64,000 nt of DNA from JBGTGG01 sp041746855 (GCA_041746855.1 JBGTGG010000152.1:17916-81915), one strand, 5' to 3'. Numbered from the stretch's first letter, positions 8,415 to 18,377 are shown. Numbers and translations are program-made. The notes: generated by a model from the letters alone, not told the origin.

Positions 8415-10089
8415 ATCCAGCTAGCCGATTGTGATAGTAATAGAGAACATTCAGGTCTTGTGTTACAATCTGACCTTTCTTGTTCATTAAGAGTGGTCGC
8501 TTCAAATGAAAAGTGCCAACACTTTCCAACCCCCTTTTGATAACACTATCTATTTTATCCTTGGTGTGCGTAGCCATATTGATTTTGTTGGCCTTCTTGA
8601 GTTTGTAGATATGCTTTCTGACTTTTTTACAAGCTGCCCTAAACTCTTCATACTCCAATGCAAGGTCTTCTTCGGGCAGTTGAAGCAGTCCAAACAAATC
8701 CAACTTTGGATGTTTTTTTTGCCAGAGTTCAAAAGCAACAAAGGCCACCAGGTGACTGGCAAAAACACGGTTGATACGGTGGTATTCTGAAACAATTTTT
8801 TGGCTTAACCTTCTTGTGTAAACATCTTCACGTTGATGGTCTACCGTGATGACGCCATTGGTTTTATAATAATCTTGTGTATCGATTACCCGGCCATCAC
8901 TATCGATACTATTTCCTTCTTCATCAACATAATTTCCTAAAACATCCAGGGCTTTGCCTATGGACACAGAAATGTCAGAACCTTTCGTAAAAAATTTATA
9001 GAGAAACTGCAATAGTTGCCAACTTCCATACGGATCCTGTTCCGGGAAATATCGATCCTGTCCTTTTACAGATAGATAATCATCAATCAGGTCTGGAGCT
9101 TCCAGAACAAAATTATAATTGAGTGTTACGGGTAGGATAAAAATCTTTTGAGGAGGTTCGCCTTCCGGAGTATTCATAAAAATATTCCGTTGTGCTTCGA
9201 TGGTGGTTCCGAGCAGTCCAAGTTTTAATTGTTTTTCAATTACGCCTGACCGGGATCGCGTTCCACCAGGAAAGAATAAACTATGCGCCCCTTTTTGAAT
9301 GGCAATAGTAGAATACATTTTGAGTGTTTCCAAATAGGGGAGGTTCTTTTTTCTACGATCTACTTTATAAGCACCAAGACTATTCATAAAGTAGGCGAAA
9401 ATCTTAATGTTAAAGAGGTTGAGTCCGGCACCATATATAAATGCAGGCAGCCCTAGTGAGTGGATAACCCATCCGATTAAAATCGAATCCAGGTTGCTGA
9501 AATGCGTTGGAACCATCACCACGGTTCCTTTTCGAGCAAGTTTTCTAAGCTGTTTTACTTTTCCTACGATCTGGATTTTATCGCGCAAAACATATTGTGT
9601 TCTGAAAAAGGCACCGAATTTTTTTACACGCGCACCATTGAGAAGTCGGCCAAACCAAAATTTAACGACCTCCCGTGTAACACGATAGCGACTGGGTTTG
9701 AAGTGTCCCGCTATTTCATTGCAGTAGCGATTGACGATCTGCTCCATCAACTCAATTTCTTTTGGAAGCCCGGTTTCATCAGGCTCCTTTCCAAGTGCAA
9801 TCAGCTCATCTTTAATGCCACTCCAAAACTTGGATTCATTCGGAGGGTCTACGCGCCACCGGTTTCTTTTTATACGTTGCTGCTCGCGGAAAATCGTTGT
9901 TTCAAGTTCATCACGGAGCTGTTTCCGGGATGGGCGCAACTCTTTTACCCGGGTCATGGCACGGGCAGCAACCTCCTCAAGAAACTCCTTTCTATTCTTA
10001 CTAAGTTGATAGACAGGCCAATTGGGGATCCCGTCCAATATGGGTTTATACTTTTTATTTTTATTTTTCTTCTCTACTACTTCCATCAC
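8392..10089 (-). CDS. PlsB-like glycerol-3-phosphate acyltransferase
   Basis: 565 residues. Acyltransferase HX4D motif at His196-Asp201 (THFSNLDS) and the glycerophosphate-binding motif FPGGTRSRSG at about 273-282, then ILPVTLNY as a motif IV equivalent. Long N- and C-terminal extensions distinguish it from the roughly 250-residue PlsC enzymes. It would place the first acyl chain on glycerol 3-phosphate at the inner membrane. The overlapping gpsA makes the substrate. Whether the donor is acyl-CoA or acyl-ACP cannot be read from sequence, and a lysophosphatidate acyltransferase role is the main alternative. Confidence 0.85.
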   Translation of the reverse strand: MMEVVEKKNKNKKYKPILDGIPNWPVYQLSKNRKEFLEEVAARAMTRVKELRPSRKQLRDELETTIFREQQRIKRNRWRVDPPNESKFWSGIKDELIALGKEPDETGLPKEIELMEQIVNRYCNEIAGHFKPSRYRVTREVVKFWFGRLLNGARVKKFGAFFRTQYVLRDKIQIVGKVKQLRKLARKGTVVMVPTHFSNLDSILIGWVIHSLGLPAFIYGAGLNLFNIKIFAYFMNSLGAYKVDRRKKNLPYLETLKMYSTIAIQKGAHSLFFPGGTRSRSGVIEKQLKLGLLGTTIEAQRNIFMNTPEGEPPQKIFILPVTLNYNFVLEAPDLIDDYLSVKGQDRYFPEQDPYGSWQLLQFLYKFFTKGSDISVSIGKALDVLGNYVDEEGNSIDSDGRVIDTQDYYKTNGVITVDHQREDVYTRRLSQKIVSEYHRINRVFASHLVAFVAFELWQKKHPKLDLFGLLQLPEEDLALEYEEFRAACKKVRKHIYKLKKANKINMATHTKDKIDSVIKRGLESVGTFHLKRPLLMNKKGQIVTQDLNVLYYYHNRLAGYDLEQYI

Positions 10090-10137
10090 GGCTGCAAAAT
10101 AATATAATTTCGATCACCGAGACTAAAGCGCTTGATT

Positions 10138-10377
10138 TTAAGTGCGTTGAAGGGCTTGAAAGAGGGATTTTTCCATTTCCTCAAAGCGGAGGATTGCGTC
10201 TTTGAGAAATGCATCGTCTATTAATTCGTGTAACTGATCTTCATTGATAAGGTCAAATTCAGCGATCTTGAATGTTTGTTCGAAACCCGCCCGGTCCAGT
10301 TTGATAATGTATTTATTATTCCACGCAAACAGGGTGATTTTTAGTTGTGGATGTGGTATTTCTCCAATGATTCTCAA
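10138..10377 (-). CDS. Conserved small protein of unknown function
   Basis: 79 residues, soluble, mixed alpha/beta: an N-terminal beta part (QLKITLFAWNNKYIIKLDRAG) and a C-terminal acidic helix (EDQLHELIDDAFLKDAILRFEEMEKS). No known catalytic motif and no signal peptide. It sits 48 bp upstream of the acyltransferase gene on the same strand. The length and amphipathic pattern look like a real gene; function unknown. Confidence 0.65.
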   Translation of the reverse strand: MRIIGEIPHPQLKITLFAWNNKYIIKLDRAGFEQTFKIAEFDLINEDQLHELIDDAFLKDAILRFEEMEKSLFQALQRT

Positions 10378-10411
10378 ATTTCAAATGATTGATAATAAAG
10401 CAAATAGATTT

Positions 10412-10582
10412 TTAAAAGTTCGAATCGGCTGTATCGGATTTCAACGCAATTAACTCTTTTTCAAGTTGTTTGAAGACAACGCTTTGATCCAGATCATCTG
10501 TTTTCATTTGTGCAATCAGGCGTTGAAGTTCTGCTTTGCGTTTCTTTAACCGCAATTTTTGGGAATTAACATCAGGTTTCAT
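10412..10582 (-). CDS. Possible 56-residue coiled-coil protein
   Basis: Open frame of 57 codons starting ATG at 10582 (MKPDVNSQKLRLKKRKAELQ) and ending at 10412. The composition, basic then heptad-like (LQRLIAQMKTDDLDQSVVFKQLEKEL), predicts one long amphipathic helix. It lies 34 bp upstream of the 79-residue gene on the same strand, so it could be the first gene of that unit. No family recognised. Composition resembles a real protein more than a random frame. Confidence 0.45.
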   Translation of the reverse strand: MKPDVNSQKLRLKKRKAELQRLIAQMKTDDLDQSVVFKQLEKELIALKSDTADSNF

Positions 10583-10810
10583 TAACTGGGCTTAGGTTTT
10601 GGCGCATGAAATTAATAATTCAGTTGAATATTTTTACATCCCAGGGAAATTATTCATTCCAGGAAGGAGAGAATCAAGATTGACATAGAAGATTTCTTTC
10701 TAAAAAGAATAATTTCAGTACAATAGACGTTACTTTGGGGTGGTTTACAGAATTGCGCTGTAACTTTAAAGTTCAGATTTATGTTAGAAATGCATTCAAG
10801 GTTTATGTAG

Positions 10811-13705
10811 ATGAGGGTGATCCTGTTAAAGAAAAGTATTCTGGTATTTTTTCTGGCCATCATAGTGGCCGGAGTGGGAAATAGTGTGTATGCAACGCAC
10901 CTGCGAGCAGGTGAAATTACAGTAAAAAGAATTGGAGGTTGCCCTTCCCTCACGTTTGAAATTACAGTAACGGTGTATACCAATACCGATAGCCCTGTTC
11001 GTTTTGGTGGCGATTCAGGTTTTGAAGACGTACTTGATTTTGGTGATGGAACAAGAATCCAAATACCTGAGCAACCCAATACCCCTCTTGCTGGTTTTGA
11101 TGGTGTTGGAAAAGCATTCTTTAAAATACAGCATACCTATGGTGGGCCAGGCAAATACCTGATTAATTATCGTGAACCGAATCGGAATGGTGGAGTCCTC
11201 AACATGGACAACTCCTTGAATACCCGCTTTTACCTTGAGACACTACTGGATATCGATCCCTTCAAAGGTTGTAATGACAGCCCCGTATTGTTGATTCCCC
11301 CGGTTGATCAGGCTTGTCCGGGTGCCGCCTTCATGCACAATCCTGGTGCCTACGATCCAAATGGGGACAGCTTGTCATTTGAAATGGTAGTACCCTATAG
11401 TGATGTGAATTTAACGGTCGTAAACTACCGGGACCCAAACCATCCTGCATTTTACTCCAACTATAATACAGCGAATGAAGCAGGGAACGGACCGCCTACT
11501 TTTGCTATTGATCCAATAACAGGTACTATAACATGGGATTCCCCAGGTGCGACAGGGGAATATAACATTGCTTTTGTGATAAAGGAGTGGAGACAAATAA
11601 GGGGAATCTGGTATCAGATTGGTTTTGTAAGGCGGGATATGCAAATCATTGTAGAAGATTGCGATAATAAACGACCTGATCTAGAAATACCACAGGATAC
11701 GTGTGTTGAGGCAGGTACTCAATTAAAAGCCATTATTTATGGTACCGATCCGGAGAATCGGAGTGTAGAGATTCAGCCATACTCGGAAATTTTTGCAATG
11801 GGATTTCCATCACCCGCTACCTACTCTCCGAATCCTGTAGTACCACAGCCCTCTAATCCACCTGCAGAACTCGAATTTGAATGGAATACAGATTGTGACC
11901 ACGTTAGAACCCAACCGTATCAGGTAGTTTTTAAAATAACCGATAATCCTGTGAACGGACCTAAGCTGGTCACCTTTAAAACCTGGAACATCACCGTGGT
12001 GGCCCCTGCACCCATATGGGATGCTGCCTCCCTTGATCTTGCCACGCGAAGCACACAATTACAATGGGATCCGTATGTATGTGATAATGCAGAGAAAATG
12101 CAAATCTGGCGGAGGGTCGATAGTTTTGATTACGATCCCGAAAATTGTGAAACGGGTATGCCTGAATTTATGGGCTATTCCCTGATAAGCGAAGTCAACA
12201 TACTGAACAATCCTGTAACCAGCTATACGGATACGAATGGCGGCAAGGGATTGGCAGCAGGAGCCAGATATTGCTATCGATTAGTGGCAATTTTCCCGCT
12301 GCCAAGAGGTGGGGAAAGCTATATGTCGGAAGAAATTTGCGTTGGTCCATTTGATGTAGATGCTCCGGTAATCACCAAGGTATCAGTTGATAAAACAGGA
12401 ATTGATGATGGGGAAATAGCCGTGGAATGGGTAGCCCCTTTTGAAGCAGCTTCCTTTCCGCCTCCTTACTCTTATGAAGTATGGCGTGGTGTAGGTTTTA
12501 CAGGCGCACCAACAACTAAAATCCACACGGGCAGGCTTTCAACCACAAGCATTACGGATACAGGGCTTAATACCCAAGTTCAGTCCTACAACTATTACGT
12601 AATTGCTTTTGATAATAATAATATTGTTGTTGACACCTCAGCTGTTGCTTCCTCTGTATGGTTGGATGCAAAGCCAGGGCTTAATGAGATTGCATTAAGT
12701 TGGGAGGCTTTAGTTCCATGGTCAAATCGAAGTCAGGAATATCCGCGCCACCTAATCTATAGAGGTCCGCCAGGCGCTTCTGAAGGGGATATGGTACTCA
12801 TTGATAGCGTAGATGTAAACATCAATGGGTTTGTTTACGTGGATGCTGGTCAATGGAACGGTGAGCCTTTGCTTGAAAATACAGAATACTGTTACCGTGT
12901 AATGACCCGTGGCGTTTATGGGAATTCATCAGAGATAGATGAGCCGCTTGAGAATTTTTCACAAATTGTTTGTGAATCGTTGGGTGATGAAGAGCCTCCA
13001 TGCAAGCCTGAGCCACCCATACCGAATGAACCCTTAGCATGTGATGACTACGAGGATGCTTTAAACTTTACGTGCAGTCAAAATATTTTCAGCAATCAAA
13101 TTAATTGGAACAGGCCTGCTGATCTAGCCTGCTTGAATGACATTGTTTCCTATAATGTGTATGTTTCCTCAGTAAAGGGAGGATCCTTTGTACTCCTTCA
13201 AACAAATGTTCGCGACACATTCTACATCGATGCAAACCTTCCATCATTTGCACGCTGCTATAAAATTGGCGCAGTTGACCGCTCTGGAAATGAGAGTGAA
13301 CTGAGTGATGCCATGTGCATCGACAATTGTCCGTATTATGAATTGCCAAATGTATTCTCACCCAATGGTGATGATTGTAATGATACATTCAGTGCTTATA
13401 ACGAAGCGACAAATGGTGGCGAGACCGGTGGTGTAGCGTGCCAAATTAGTGAAGATGACAAGAAACGATGTGCCAGGTTTGTGAGAAGTGTGCGCTTTCG
13501 GGTATATAACCGATGGGGAAAACAAGTGTATACCTACCAATCGGGAGGGGAACGAACAATTTATATTGAATGGGATGGACGCGGTGACAATGGTAAAGAG
13601 CTAGCGGCTGGTGTCTACTATTATGTGGCGGATGTTGTATTTGAGGTGGTAGACCCGGCAAAGAGTGAGAAAACAATAAAAGGATGGGTTCAACTCCTTC
13701 GCTAA
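10811..13705 (+). CDS. Large secreted protein with T9SS type B sorting domain
   Basis: 964 residues. N-terminal signal peptide (hydrophobic stretch after MRVILLKK, cleavage probably after VYA). The body is a series of beta-sandwich modules: an N-terminal PKD-like region with FGDGTRI, then fibronectin type III-like modules with repeated aromatic/NTEYCYRV patterns (about 400-850). The last ~90 residues start PNVFSPNGDDCNDTF and contain RVYNRWGKQVY and WDGRGDNGKELAAGVYYYV, the gliding-motility-associated C-terminal (CHU_C, type B) domain used for export by the type IX secretion system. Likely a surface or extracellular structural/adhesive protein; no enzymatic motif seen. Confidence 0.9.
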   Translation: MRVILLKKSILVFFLAIIVAGVGNSVYATHLRAGEITVKRIGGCPSLTFEITVTVYTNTDSPVRFGGDSGFEDVLDFGDGTRIQIPEQPNTPLAGFDGVGKAFFKIQHTYGGPGKYLINYREPNRNGGVLNMDNSLNTRFYLETLLDIDPFKGCNDSPVLLIPPVDQACPGAAFMHNPGAYDPNGDSLSFEMVVPYSDVNLTVVNYRDPNHPAFYSNYNTANEAGNGPPTFAIDPITGTITWDSPGATGEYNIAFVIKEWRQIRGIWYQIGFVRRDMQIIVEDCDNKRPDLEIPQDTCVEAGTQLKAIIYGTDPENRSVEIQPYSEIFAMGFPSPATYSPNPVVPQPSNPPAELEFEWNTDCDHVRTQPYQVVFKITDNPVNGPKLVTFKTWNITVVAPAPIWDAASLDLATRSTQLQWDPYVCDNAEKMQIWRRVDSFDYDPENCETGMPEFMGYSLISEVNILNNPVTSYTDTNGGKGLAAGARYCYRLVAIFPLPRGGESYMSEEICVGPFDVDAPVITKVSVDKTGIDDGEIAVEWVAPFEAASFPPPYSYEVWRGVGFTGAPTTKIHTGRLSTTSITDTGLNTQVQSYNYYVIAFDNNNIVVDTSAVASSVWLDAKPGLNEIALSWEALVPWSNRSQEYPRHLIYRGPPGASEGDMVLIDSVDVNINGFVYVDAGQWNGEPLLENTEYCYRVMTRGVYGNSSEIDEPLENFSQIVCESLGDEEPPCKPEPPIPNEPLACDDYEDALNFTCSQNIFSNQINWNRPADLACLNDIVSYNVYVSSVKGGSFVLLQTNVRDTFYIDANLPSFARCYKIGAVDRSGNESELSDAMCIDNCPYYELPNVFSPNGDDCNDTFSAYNEATNGGETGGVACQISEDDKKRCARFVRSVRFRVYNRWGKQVYTYQSGGERTIYIEWDGRGDNGKELAAGVYYYVADVVFEVVDPAKSEKTIKGWVQLLR

Positions 13706-14103
13706 ACGAAACCAACTCCATTATTTTTTTTGATGGTGTTTGTAATTTGTGTTCGGGGGCTGTAAAGTTTATTTTAAAGCGTGATCGTAAACACTATTTT
13801 AAATTTGCCTCCCTCCAATCTGCGATTGCAAAAGAATATTTAGGGGAATCAGGGTTAAACAAATCACTTGAAACGATTGTGCTATTTCAAAACGGCAAAA
13901 TTTTCGTAAAGAGTGATGCTGCATTGGAGGTGTCCAGAAAAATGGATTTTCCCTGGCCCTTGCTTTATGTATTCAAAATAATCCCCGCCTTCATACGAAA
14001 TTGGGTTTATGATTTTGTTTCCCGAAACCGCTACCAATGGTTTGGTAAATCCGATGAATGCATGCTGCCCACACCTGAAATATCAAAAAGGTTTGTCGGG
14101 TAA
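13684..14103 (+). CDS. DCC-family thiol-disulfide oxidoreductase-like protein (DUF393)
   Basis: 139 residues. Carries the family signature FFDGVCNLCSG with Cys20 and Cys23 as a CxxC pair, then FILKRDRKHYFKFASLQS. The start codon at 13684 overlaps the end of the preceding gene by 22 bp. Members are predicted small thioredoxin-like redox proteins; a biochemical role is not established. Followed by fabD after 57 bp. Confidence 0.88.
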   Translation: MGSTPSLNETNSIIFFDGVCNLCSGAVKFILKRDRKHYFKFASLQSAIAKEYLGESGLNKSLETIVLFQNGKIFVKSDAALEVSRKMDFPWPLLYVFKIIPAFIRNWVYDFVSRNRYQWFGKSDECMLPTPEISKRFVG

Positions 14104-14160
14104 AAGGACTATGTTTCCTTCCAACTTTTTACTTTTGCCGGATCATTAATTTTATTACGA

Positions 14161-15039
14161 ATGGAAGCATATATATTTCCGGGTCAAGGTGCACAGTTCT
14201 CAGGAATGGGAAAAGATTTTTATGACGCCAACACCAGGGCAAAAAAACTTTTCGAACAAGCAAATGAAATTCTGGGGTTTCCAATCACCTACACCATGTT
14301 CAGTGGTTCTGCCGATGAACTGAAGGAAACAAAAGTAACCCAGCCTGCAATTTTTATCCATTCGGTTGCTATGGCCCTTGCCAATGATTCTTTTAAGCCA
14401 GCAATGGCAGCAGGACATTCCCTGGGCGAATTTTCAGCACTAGTGGCGTGTAATGCCATGTCTTTTGAAGATGGTCTTCGGCTCGTTTCAAAACGGGCAG
14501 AAGCAATGCAACGTGCATGCGAAATAAACCCCTCAACCATGGCTGCAATTTTAGGCCTTGATGATGAAACGGTTGAACAAGTTTGCAACGATATTCGTGA
14601 AGAAATTGTAGTACCCGCAAACTATAATTGCCCGGGCCAGCTGGTTATTTCCGGAACGATTAGAGGGATTGATATCGCGTGTGAAAAGATGAAGGAAGCC
14701 GGTGCAAAACGCGCATTGCCCCTTCAGGTTGGGGGTGCATTCCATTCACCACTAATGGAATCTGCACGTGAGGAATTGGCCGCGGCCATTGAAGGAACGC
14801 AATTTAATACACCTGTTTGCCCCATCTATCAAAATGTAAATGCTCAACCATCAACCGATGTAGATGTTATTAAACAAAATTTAATATCACAACTGACTGC
14901 CCCCGTTCGCTGGACACAAACTATTCAAAATATGGCATCAGATGGTGGCCTTGTATTTATTGAATGTGGTCCCGGCAAGGTATTACAAGGATTGGTTAAA
15001 AAAATTGCACCACAAGTAGAGGCAAGAAGTATTTACTAG
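14161..15039 (+). CDS. fabD: Malonyl-CoA:ACP transacylase
   Basis: Loads malonate from CoA onto acyl carrier protein for fatty acid synthesis. 292 residues. The oxyanion/substrate motif GQGAQ is at residues 8-12, the nucleophile is Ser87 in GHSLGE, and the catalytic His lies in GGAFHSPLM near residue 195. No extra domain. It converges with folK, with only 5 bp between the stop codons. Confidence 0.97.
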   Translation: MEAYIFPGQGAQFSGMGKDFYDANTRAKKLFEQANEILGFPITYTMFSGSADELKETKVTQPAIFIHSVAMALANDSFKPAMAAGHSLGEFSALVACNAMSFEDGLRLVSKRAEAMQRACEINPSTMAAILGLDDETVEQVCNDIREEIVVPANYNCPGQLVISGTIRGIDIACEKMKEAGAKRALPLQVGGAFHSPLMESAREELAAAIEGTQFNTPVCPIYQNVNAQPSTDVDVIKQNLISQLTAPVRWTQTIQNMASDGGLVFIECGPGKVLQGLVKKIAPQVEARSIY

Positions 15040-15044
15040 AAGCT

Positions 15045-15554
15045 TTATCCTTTATCAAATTTTAAAACGCTAAGAGTATCCGGACAACAATCTAAAAGTT
15101 CGTTGATGCTTTTGTTCAATACCGGGTGTATTAAAGTTGGGTTAAGTTCTGCTAAAGGAATGAGCGTAAAATTTCTTTCATGAAGCCGCGGGTGTGGAAT
15201 GGTGAGTCCTTCTGTTTGAATTACACTAGTGGAATAGAAAAGGATATCAATATCCATAATTCGCGCTTCCCATTTGTCTTTACGAACACGCCCCATTTTC
15301 TTTTCAATTTGTAACAACACTCCCAGTAAGTTGTCTGGTGATAGTAAGGTTTCAATCTCAACAACCTGGTTTAAGTAATTCGGCTGTTCTGTAACCCCCC
15401 ACGGCAACGTTTCGTAAACCTGGGATTTACGGATTATCTTTCCTGCATTGGAATTGATCTGGAGCCTGGCCACCGTCAGGTTTTGTAATCTATCGCCCAA
15501 ATTGGTTCCCAAAAGAAGAAAAATACCGTTGTTCATATTATAAAATCCTGACAC
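15045..15554 (-). CDS. folK: 2-amino-4-hydroxy-6-hydroxymethyldihydropteridine pyrophosphokinase
   Basis: Transfers pyrophosphate from ATP to hydroxymethyldihydropterin in folate synthesis. 169 residues. Family landmarks: LLLGTNLGDR, LPWGVTEQPNYLNQVV, the metal-binding DIDILFY and PHPRLHERNFTLIPLAEL. The ATG at 15536 (MNNGIFLLLG) places the family motif nearest the N-terminus and may be the true start; the upstream ATG at 15554 adds six residues. Divergent from sppA. Confidence 0.94.
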   Translation of the reverse strand: MSGFYNMNNGIFLLLGTNLGDRLQNLTVARLQINSNAGKIIRKSQVYETLPWGVTEQPNYLNQVVEIETLLSPDNLLGVLLQIEKKMGRVRKDKWEARIMDIDILFYSTSVIQTEGLTIPHPRLHERNFTLIPLAELNPTLIHPVLNKSINELLDCCPDTLSVLKFDKG

Positions 15555-15586
15555 AAACTTATCTTTTTATTGGGATGAGTATTGTG

Positions 15587-15594
15587 TAGTTTTG
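15587..15594 (+). promoter_or_regulatory. Candidate -7 element for sppA
   Basis: TAGTTTTG matches TAnnTTTG and lies 20 bp before the sppA start. The spacing to a TTG upstream is shorter than usual, so this is a weak promoter call. Confidence 0.3.
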
Positions 15595-15613
15595 AAGATT
15601 AATAAATGATTAT

Positions 15614-17383
15614 ATGAGTTTTTTTAAAGCATTTTTCTCTTCTTGTTTAGGGGCCTTTGTGGCGTTGCTGGTATTTTGTTTTTTCTTTTTCATTCTTACG
15701 TTTTCATTTGTTGGCCAATTGTCAAAAGAAGAAAAACCGAATGTTCCCCAAAGTTCGATCTTACACCTTAAACTGGACGTTGAATTTTCAGAGCTTCAAA
15801 AAGAGAATCTCTTTGAAGGCATCCCTGTTTTAGGGGAGCAAGATATAAATGTGGGCCTTATTGAATTGAAACAAGCGATCAAAAACGCAAAGGAGGATTC
15901 TAAAATAGAAGGGATTTTTCTACAGATCAGCTACCCAAGAACTGGCTTTGCAACTTTAAAGGAAATACGCGAGGCGTTGCTTGATTTTCGGAGTGAAGGA
16001 AAGTGGGTGCTTGCGTACAGTGAGGTGATGTCCGAAGGGGCGTATTATTTATCTTCCGTTGCGGATCAGGTTTTTATCCACCCGCAAGGAGAGGTTGAGT
16101 TCGATGGCTTGGTGGTGGAGATTGGTTTTTATAAAAAGTTATTTGAGAAACTTGATATAAAACCGGAAGTCTTTCGCGTGGGTGATTTTAAAAGTGCAGT
16201 TGAACCTTTTCTTTTTGAAAAGATGAGTGAAGAAAACCGCTTGCAGTTAACGGAGTTGGTCAATTCCATTCATGATCAAATGCTATCGGATATTGCTGGT
16301 TCCAGGAACATCGCGAAAGCAGAACTAAAAAACATTTCAGACAATCAATTGATACGGAATTCCCAACAAACAGTTGATAATAAATTGGTGGATGGCTTAC
16401 TATACTATGACGAGTTCTTAGGTAAACTAAAGGATCGCGTAGGAATTTCTGAGGGTGATGATCTTTCTTTAATAACCTACAAAAAGTACAGCAAGAGTTT
16501 TTCAACGTATAAAAGTTCTAAAAATGAAATAGCGGTAATCGTTGCAGAAGGAACCATTATGCCAGGGATTTCTTCATATGATCAGCAAACCATTGGAAGC
16601 GAAACATTTGCCAAAGAGATTAGACGTGCACGTGAGAATGATGATGTGAAAGCTATTGTGATGCGCATCAATTCACCAGGTGGCGAGTTCAGGTCATCGG
16701 ATGTTATGTGGCGAGAACTTAAGTTAGCATCGGAGGTAAAGCCAGTCATTGCTTCTATGGGCGATTATGCCGCATCGGGTGGTTATTATTTGGCAATGGC
16801 GTGTGATACAATTGTGGCGCAGCCCCAAACCATTACTGGTTCAATAGGAATTTTTGGTGTCTTGTTTGACCTGAGTGCGTTTCTCGAGAACAAAATCGGG
16901 ATCACATTCGATGAAGTGAAGACCGGAAAGTTTGGCGATGCATTTACAGTAACACGTCCGCTCACCCAGGCTGAAAAAAATATTTGGCAGAAAAAATTGG
17001 ATGACCATTACGATACATTCAGGGCGAAGGCTGCAGAAGGAAGGGATCAAACAGTAGAAGAAATAGAAAGAGTAGCCTCCGGTCGGGTATGGACCGGTGA
17101 TCAGGCTATTGACCACAAATTGGTAGACCTCCTTGGTAGTTTTGATGATGCTATACAAGTGGCAGCAGAAAAAGCAGGTATTGAAGATGATTTCAAAGTG
17201 CGGTATTATCCCAGACAAGTTTCTTTTTGGGATAACTTATTTAATCAATTGGATGAAAATGCTTCTACACGTTACATCCAATCAAAACTTGGTGACCAAT
17301 ATTTGTTTTTAGATCATATGGAGAGGCTAAAAGAATTAAAGGGAGCACAAGCGAGGATGCCTTTTGAACTATCAATTCATTAA
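15614..17383 (+). CDS. sppA: Signal peptide peptidase SppA, long (67K) type
   Basis: Membrane-bound serine protease that digests cleaved signal peptides. 589 residues: one N-terminal membrane segment (about 8-36), then two tandem crotonase-like S49 domains. The catalytic Ser is about residue 388 in DYAASGGYYLAMA of the second half; the general-base Lys comes from the first half (FRVGDFKSAVEPF), as in the E. coli long form. GRVWTGDQAIDHKLVDLLG near 490 is also family-typical. bioB starts 13 bp later, probably on the same transcript. Confidence 0.95.
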   Translation: MSFFKAFFSSCLGAFVALLVFCFFFFILTFSFVGQLSKEEKPNVPQSSILHLKLDVEFSELQKENLFEGIPVLGEQDINVGLIELKQAIKNAKEDSKIEGIFLQISYPRTGFATLKEIREALLDFRSEGKWVLAYSEVMSEGAYYLSSVADQVFIHPQGEVEFDGLVVEIGFYKKLFEKLDIKPEVFRVGDFKSAVEPFLFEKMSEENRLQLTELVNSIHDQMLSDIAGSRNIAKAELKNISDNQLIRNSQQTVDNKLVDGLLYYDEFLGKLKDRVGISEGDDLSLITYKKYSKSFSTYKSSKNEIAVIVAEGTIMPGISSYDQQTIGSETFAKEIRRARENDDVKAIVMRINSPGGEFRSSDVMWRELKLASEVKPVIASMGDYAASGGYYLAMACDTIVAQPQTITGSIGIFGVLFDLSAFLENKIGITFDEVKTGKFGDAFTVTRPLTQAEKNIWQKKLDDHYDTFRAKAAEGRDQTVEEIERVASGRVWTGDQAIDHKLVDLLGSFDDAIQVAAEKAGIEDDFKVRYYPRQVSFWDNLFNQLDENASTRYIQSKLGDQYLFLDHMERLKELKGAQARMPFELSIH

Positions 17384-17396
17384 TTGAATACGACTA

Positions 17397-18377
17397 ATGG
17401 AAATCAGGAATAACTGGACAAAGCAAGAGATTGGTGAAATCTACAACACACCAATAATGGATCTCATTTACAAAGCCGCTACTACCCATCGTCAATACCA
17501 TGATGCCAATGAAGTACAAGTATGTACGCTACTCTCTGTGAAAACAGGTGGTTGTCCGGAGGATTGTTCGTATTGTCCTCAAGCTGCTCGTTATCATACA
17601 GAAGTAAAAGCACATAAATTATTGCCAGTGGAGGAGGTACTTGCCAAGGCGTTGGAAGCGAAGGAAGGAGGGAGCACCCGTTTTTGTATGGGTGCAGCCT
17701 GGCGCGAGGTTAGGGATAACCGCGATTTTGATAAGGTCATTGAGATGGTCAAAGGCGTGAATACGTTGGGGTTGGAAGTTTGCTGTACGTTGGGAATGCT
17801 CACAGAGGAGCAAGCCAATAAACTTAAAGAGGCTGGATTGTATGCGTATAACCACAATCTGGATACTAGCGAGGAGTTTTATGGCGATGTAATTTCAACG
17901 CGTACCTATAAGGATCGTCTGGAAACACTGGAGAATGTACGCGAAGCCAAGATATCCGTCTGTTCCGGAGGGATTATTGGAATGGGCGAAATGGAAGATG
18001 ACCGGATTGGAATGCTTCATACCTTATCAACATTACCCGAACATCCTGAATCCGTGCCGGTGAATGCATTGGTGCCTGTGGAAGGAACTCCATTGGAGGC
18101 GCAGCCCAGAGTATCTGTATGGGAGATGGTTCGAATGATCGCAACTGCACGCATACTTATGCCCAAGGCGATGGTTAGGCTTTCCGCAGGGCGGGTAATG
18201 ATGAGTGTAGAAGAACAAGCTTTATGTTTTATGGCAGGCGCCAACAGCATTTTTGCGGGTGACAAGTTGCTGACAACCCCTAACCCCGATTATGTGGAGG
18301 ACAAAAAGATGTTCCAGCTGTTACAATTGAAACCCCGGGAAGCTTTTAAGAAGGAAAGTGAAAATCAATTAGCCTAA
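17397..18377 (+). CDS. bioB: Biotin synthase
   Basis: Radical-SAM enzyme that inserts sulfur into dethiobiotin. 326 residues. Cys53, Cys57 and Cys60 form the CxxxCxxC motif (GGCPEDCSYCPQ) for the 4Fe-4S cluster. Further signatures are AAWREVRDNRDFD, YNHNLDTSEEFY and the C-terminal RLSAGRVMMS that helps hold the 2Fe-2S cluster. No other bio genes are adjacent; it is tucked behind sppA. Confidence 0.97.
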   Translation: MEIRNNWTKQEIGEIYNTPIMDLIYKAATTHRQYHDANEVQVCTLLSVKTGGCPEDCSYCPQAARYHTEVKAHKLLPVEEVLAKALEAKEGGSTRFCMGAAWREVRDNRDFDKVIEMVKGVNTLGLEVCCTLGMLTEEQANKLKEAGLYAYNHNLDTSEEFYGDVISTRTYKDRLETLENVREAKISVCSGGIIGMGEMEDDRIGMLHTLSTLPEHPESVPVNALVPVEGTPLEAQPRVSVWEMVRMIATARILMPKAMVRLSAGRVMMSVEEQALCFMAGANSIFAGDKLLTTPNPDYVEDKKMFQLLQLKPREAFKKESENQLA

